From JBEKCP01 sp050014815 (GTDB taxonomy: Bacteria > Planctomycetota > Planctomycetia > Pirellulales > Thermoguttaceae), in assembly GCA_050014815.1 (NCBI GenBank), contig JBEKCP010000232.1, forward strand, positions 1-8,573: 8,573 bases of DNA, in the 5' to 3' direction. The translations under genes and the position numbers were made by a program. Of this stretch, positions 5,879 to 8,573 are shown piece after piece. The notes below the pieces were generated by a model, which was not told where the DNA came from, ran no database searches, and worked only from the letters and a program-made list of their open reading frames with translations. How positions within the stretch are numbered: the stretch's first letter is position 1; every line of letters begins with the position of its first letter.

Positions 5879-6436
5879 CTACTGGTCCCGCTTGGCCAAT
5901 GTTTCTTTCCAAATGTCCAGCCGGGAGAGGCCGCCCTTGCCGACCGTGGTGAAGCCCTTCCATTGCTCCCGGAGCCGCTGGACTTGCGACTTCCGCTGCT
6001 CCGGGGGGGCACGCGGGTTGAAGTCCTCCCGGCTCTGGCACAGCAAGGACGTGACGGCTTGGCCCGCCGCGGCGCGAACCTCGACCGAGTCGTTGCCCAA
6101 CGCGTCCAGCAGCAACCCCATGCTATCGTAATCCCAGATCGACGCCAGCCCGCGCAACGCCGCTCCCTGAACGGTGGGCGTCTTGCTCTGCTTGAACACG
6201 CGAAGCAAAGCCTCCCGGGCCGGATTGCGAGTCCCCGACTTCCCCAGCTTGCCCGCCACCACCACGAGCCGGGCACAGGCAAGCTCCTGGTCCTGCGTCT
6301 TTGCCGCGGAAAGCGCCTGCCCGGCCAATACCTCCGGCGATTCCAGCGTCTCACCTGACGGCCAGTACCACCACGCATAGACCGCCACCACGACGACGAG
6401 CAAGACTCCGGCCACTACCTTCAGCCATTGTTCCAT
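5879..6436 (-). CDS. Membrane-anchored HEAT-repeat-like protein, 185 aa
   Basis: The protein starts MEQWLKVVAGVLLVVVVAVYAW, a single hydrophobic segment (about residues 4-25) that is likely a signal anchor. Next comes an alpha-helical domain with HEAT-like repeats: ACARLVVVAGKLGKSG (53-68), TPTVQGAALRGLASIWD (86-102) and DSVEVRAAAGQAVTSLL (116-132). HEAT repeats are protein-binding scaffolds; no enzymatic motif is seen. The C-terminal 45 residues are basic and polar. The ATG at 6436 was chosen over an in-frame TTG at 6463 because GGGGTG precedes it at 7 nt and the extension would add only MAVFSGCVA. The DUF1559 gene follows 28 bp downstream, suggesting a two-gene unit in which this protein may partner the pseudopilin. 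That partnership is an inference from position only. Confidence 0.85.
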   Translation of the reverse strand: MEQWLKVVAGVLLVVVVAVYAWWYWPSGETLESPEVLAGQALSAAKTQDQELACARLVVVAGKLGKSGTRNPAREALLRVFKQSKTPTVQGAALRGLASIWDYDSMGLLLDALGNDSVEVRAAAGQAVTSLLCQSREDFNPRAPPEQRKSQVQRLREQWKGFTTVGKGGLSRLDIWKETLAKRDQ

Positions 6437-6481
6437 GGCCACGCACCCCGAGAAGACCGCCAAGACACATGGCGCGGTTCT

Positions 6482-6510
6482 ATTTTACAGATCGGCCAAT
6501 GTTTTTGGAA
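6482..6510 (-). promoter_or_regulatory. Candidate promoter for the HEAT/DUF1559 unit
   Basis: In the 96-bp gap before the HEAT gene, minus-strand TAAAAT (6487-6482) is a 5-of-6 match to a -10 box. It is preceded after 17 nt by TTCCAA (6510-6505), a weak -35. The gap is more AT-rich than its surroundings, as expected for a promoter. The predicted leader is about 40 nt. Confidence 0.35.
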
Positions 6511-6532
6511 TACCCGGGAAATGTCGTCCGGG

Positions 6533-6742
6533 CTATCCCAACAGCCCGGCCTGGTAGGCCAGGTAGCCGATGGCCCAGAGCGCGGCCAGGCCGGCCGCCA
6601 GCCATGCCAGCCGCACCATGCGGGCCGATGGGCGGCCGCGGCCCCGCGGGGGCGGCAACAGTCTGGCCGCCACCAACCGCCGCGCACGGATCAGTGGGGA
6701 AGGAGGACGGCGAGTCTCGGGTTGGCGGGCGTGGGCGATCAT
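6533..6742 (-). CDS. Small single-pass membrane protein, 69 aa, coupled to the glycosyltransferase gene
   Basis: No family is recognised. Residues 1-44 are rich in Arg and Pro (MIAHARQPETRRPPSPLIRA and onward) and should stay in the cytoplasm by the positive-inside rule. Residues 43-64 (MVRLAWLAAGLAALWAIGYLAY and onward) form one convincing membrane helix, leaving a very short outside tail ending QAGLLG. The ATG at 6742 overlaps the glycosyltransferase stop as ATGA, a classic coupling arrangement, and no strong separate Shine-Dalgarno is seen. The same frame is open further upstream to 7150, but that part lies antisense-free within the glycosyltransferase gene and has Arg/Pro-biased shadow composition, so it is excluded. 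It may help hold the glycosyltransferase at the membrane, which is only a positional guess. Confidence 0.65.
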   Translation of the reverse strand: MIAHARQPETRRPPSPLIRARRLVAARLLPPPRGRGRPSARMVRLAWLAAGLAALWAIGYLAYQAGLLG

Positions 6743-7890
6743 TTTCGGAGGACCCGGCCGTAGGCCTCCCGAGTTATCTTGGCCATGGCGTTCCAGGAGA
6801 AATAGGTCCGGATGTGCTCGGCCAGGCTCGCGCTCCTTTTTCGACCCAGGGCGGCCAGGACTCCCCGCCGGACGGCCCGCAGGTCGTCCGGCTTGACGTA
6901 GATGGCCTGGTGACCGAAGTATTCGTCGGCGGGGCTGTCCTGGAAGAGGACCAGCGGGGCGCCGGACATCCCGCCCTCCAGGGCGATCCGCTCGGGGGCC
7001 TCGACTCCGCTGGCGACCACGAGGCACCCGCAGGCCGCGTACGCACTGGCCCGCAGGGCGTCGCCCGGAGCGATCTGCCCGGCGAAGTGTACCCGGCACC
7101 CGGCTTCGCCGGGTACCCCGGCCGCGCGGCGGCACGCGGCCTCGTACCACTCGCAGCCGGCAACGGCGCCACCCAAGAAGACGATGGGCAGATTCTCGTC
7201 GCGCATCGCAAGGAGGAAGCCGAGTTGACCGTTCCGCGGCTCGATCGGGCCGACATAGAGCACGAAATCCCGCTCCCCCACCCGCTGGGCGAATGGCCCG
7301 GGATCCGCCAGGGCGAGCCTCGGATCGGCCCCGTGCGGCACCACGCGGATCCGCTCGCCCGGCACCCGGAACTGCCGGATGATTTGCTGGGCCTCAGCGT
7401 TGGAATGGGGCAGCACGAGATCGACGCTCTGGTAGAGCTGGCGATGCGGTGAGGGCCATCGCGGATAGACCGACTGCCCAAGGTGCCCGGCCCAAGCCGC
7501 CATTTTTCGGGCCAGGGGCCGCCTCCCGGAGGGATCTGCCGACTGCCCCGCCTCTGGGAGCCATGCAAGCGGCGAGAGCACGACGGGAATGTGCAGTTGC
7601 CGGGCCATCTCGACCACCGGCCGGAATTCCTCGGCCGTGCCGAACAGGTGCAGGCAACTGGCCTCCGTCAGGGGATCTTCCCATGGCCGCCATAGCCGTG
7701 CCGCGACCCCCACGTTGGGTAGCTCGCGGGCCAGCGTGAGCATTAGCACGTCCGCGCCCCCGGGCGATGCCAACGCCGTCAGAGGGCCGGCCAAGAATAC
7801 CCGAACAGGCCACGTGGCCGACCGGACGGGAGCCGCCGCCGGGCGCAAGGTCGCCACAGGTTCCTGGATCATCGTTGAGGCCGTCTTCAT
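6739..7890 (-). CDS. GT-B fold glycosyltransferase, GT4-like
   Basis: The enzyme probably transfers a sugar from a nucleotide-sugar donor in polysaccharide or glycoconjugate assembly; donor and acceptor are unknown. The 383-residue protein has a GT-B layout. The N-terminal acceptor half includes GGADVLMLTLARELPNVGV (about 45-63), with the usual glycine-rich start of a glycosyltransferase. The linker has RIRVVPHGADP (181-191), and the donor half starts with FVLYVGPIEPRNGQ (209-222). The GT4 E-X7-E motif appears as EAPERIALE (E297 and E305). The protein has no membrane helix; a 69-residue membrane protein overlaps its stop. The open frame extends to a TTG at 7956, but a good promoter overlaps that extension. 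The ATG at 7890 (MKTASTMIQEP) is therefore preferred, though its Shine-Dalgarno is weak and the ATG at 7872 is an alternative. Confidence 0.88.
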   Translation of the reverse strand: MKTASTMIQEPVATLRPAAAPVRSATWPVRVFLAGPLTALASPGGADVLMLTLARELPNVGVAARLWRPWEDPLTEASCLHLFGTAEEFRPVVEMARQLHIPVVLSPLAWLPEAGQSADPSGRRPLARKMAAWAGHLGQSVYPRWPSPHRQLYQSVDLVLPHSNAEAQQIIRQFRVPGERIRVVPHGADPRLALADPGPFAQRVGERDFVLYVGPIEPRNGQLGFLLAMRDENLPIVFLGGAVAGCEWYEAACRRAAGVPGEAGCRVHFAGQIAPGDALRASAYAACGCLVVASGVEAPERIALEGGMSGAPLVLFQDSPADEYFGHQAIYVKPDDLRAVRRGVLAALGRKRSASLAEHIRTYFSWNAMAKITREAYGRVLRK

Positions 7891-7927
7891 TTCATCCGAG
7901 AACGTGCAATCTCTTATCAGACCTATA

Positions 7928-7956
7928 ACCATACGGCCACCCACCGGGGGCGTCAA
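7928..7956 (-). promoter_or_regulatory. Candidate sigma70 promoter for the glycosyltransferase gene
   Basis: Minus-strand TTGACG (7956-7951; 5 of 6 to consensus) and TATGGT (7933-7928; 4 of 6) are separated by 17 nt. They lie in the 92-bp gap between the exonuclease stop and the glycosyltransferase start. The predicted start near 7920 would make an ATG at 7932 untranscribed, which supports the start codon at 7890. Confidence 0.5.
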
Positions 7957-7982
7957 GCTCGAATTCGGGTTGTCTGACGGGC

Positions 7983-8573
7983 CTACCCCCAGGGGTTCGG
8001 CCAGTCTCCCCAGCGGTCCAGGTACCGGCGGAAGGCCGCCACCTGGTCGGCCTTCCCGGCCAGCCAGGCCTTCGTCTCGGCCACGATCTGCTGCTCGGCC
8101 TCCAGGGTCAACTGCCCCAGCAGCACCCGGGTGCGGAGGAAGACGAAGTAGGTGTCCAAGACGTCGCAGCGGCAGTAGTCGTTGATCTCGGGGAGCCGGC
8201 CGGCATCGTAGAGGTCCTGCACCATGTCGCCCTGGACATCCATCTTGCCCGGCTTGCCCAACAGGTTCGCCACCAGATTCAGACCGCCGTTGAAGCGGGT
8301 GCTGCCGAAGTTGGTCAGCATTTCGCAGAGGTCCAAGTGGGCCGCCGTGTTGTACCGGTTGCGGAACTGCTCGGAGGGCCTTGGGCTCGCCTGGAACCAG
8401 CCGGGCAGACTCAGGCCGTAACGAAACGCGGCCAACTCCAACAGAGGCACGTCGAACCCTCGGCCGTTGAAGCTCACCAGCGTGGGCCGGTGATACTTCT
8501 CCCAGCCCCGCCAGAAGTTTTCGGTAATGACGTGCGGGCGGAACTGCGGCTCGTCGAGCACCACCACGTCGGC
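7983..8573 (-). CDS. Predicted 3'-5' exonuclease, PolB-like DnaQ fold (C-terminal 196 residues; start outside window)
   Basis: This resembles the family of stand-alone 3'-5' exonucleases related to the proofreading domain of B-family DNA polymerases (Pfam DNA_pol_B_exo2). Residues below are numbered from the window edge. TLVSFNGRGFDVPLLELAAF (31-50) is an Exo II motif, with N36 and D41 the likely key residues. HLDLCE (79-84) and RFNGGLNLVANLLGKPGK (93-110) follow, as usual for the family. YCRCDVLDTYFVFLR (133-147) is Exo III, with Y133 and D137 in the catalytic YxxxD arrangement. The Exo I D-X-E motif must lie in the missing N-terminal part. The frame is open to 8573 (ADVVVLDEP), so an apparent GTG start at 8567 is not a real start. 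The C-terminus ends normally in a TAG. The substrate is presumably DNA or RNA ends; the physiological role is unknown. Confidence 0.88.
   Translation of the reverse strand, partial: ADVVVLDEPQFRPHVITENFWRGWEKYHRPTLVSFNGRGFDVPLLELAAFRYGLSLPGWFQASPRPSEQFRNRYNTAAHLDLCEMLTNFGSTRFNGGLNLVANLLGKPGKMDVQGDMVQDLYDAGRLPEINDYCRCDVLDTYFVFLRTRVLLGQLTLEAEQQIVAETKAWLAGKADQVAAFRRYLDRWGDWPNPWG

Noticed and set aside
5851..6378. 176-codon upstream extension of the DUF1559 frame
   Set aside because: It overlaps the HEAT-repeat gene in another frame, is Arg/Trp/Ser-biased, and would bury the prepilin signal; the ATG at 5850 has a strong SD.
5894..6504. Exact 11-bp direct repeat GGCCAATGTTT at 5894-5904 and 6494-6504
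   Set aside because: One copy is coding in the HEAT gene and the other is in the gap before it; flanks differ and no target duplication or element structure is seen, so chance is likely.
6743..7150. Upstream extension of the 69-aa membrane protein to a 205-codon protein
   Set aside because: The extension lies wholly inside the glycosyltransferase gene in a different frame and has shadow-like Arg/Gly/Pro composition.
7891..7956. Longer glycosyltransferase N-terminus starting at TTG 7956 or ATG 7932
   Set aside because: The TTG is part of a TTGACG -35 hexamer and the ATG lies in the -10 TATGGT with 17-nt spacing, so these codons are probably not transcribed; the extra residues have no family feature.

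Overview
All convincing genes in this GC-rich window lie on the minus strand, so transcription runs from the right end to the left. The sequence suggests a member of the Planctomycetota or a close relative. The evidence is a DUF1559-type pseudopilin (GFTLVELLVVIVIIG N-terminus, H-X9-DG near the C-terminus) next to a HEAT-repeat membrane protein, plus small hypothetical proteins of a kind I associate with that phylum. This is an inference from gene content; no rRNA or other phylogenetic marker was compared.

In order of transcription, the right-hand block (8573-6533) holds the 3' part of a PolB-like 3'-5' exonuclease gene, a GT-B glycosyltransferase, and a 69-residue single-pass membrane protein joined to the glycosyltransferase by an ATGA overlap. 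The middle block (6436-3276) holds a membrane-anchored HEAT-repeat protein, the DUF1559 pseudopilin-like protein, and a two-domain ABC permease of the iron(III)/thiamine type. The permease has no ATPase or binding-protein gene beside it here.

The left-hand block (3240-1) is a translation cluster: rpmB (ribosomal protein L28), gatC, gatA and, after an interruption, gatB (partial at the window edge). GatCAB amidates misacylated Asp-tRNA(Asn) and/or Glu-tRNA(Gln). Between gatA and gatB sit two small, overlapping, uncharacterised genes of 75 and 81 codons. The second is fused to the gatB start by a TGATG overlap, so gatB appears to be translated as the third gene of a small operon with its own candidate promoter.

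Noncoding features worth attention are: a heptanucleotide tandem array (CTGACAA/CTGACCA) filling much of the gatC-gatA gap; four candidate sigma70-like promoters, two sharing TACAATAAC; an eight-codon mini-ORF with a strong Shine-Dalgarno sequence before the 75-codon gene; and a perfect palindrome with a GCGAAGC core inside the glycosyltransferase gene. No tRNA, rRNA, CRISPR array, insertion sequence or obvious strong terminator was seen. No stretch longer than 300 bases lacks a gene. The best candidates for something undescribed are the small-gene cassette in front of gatB and its leader; the rest looks like ordinary chromosome.
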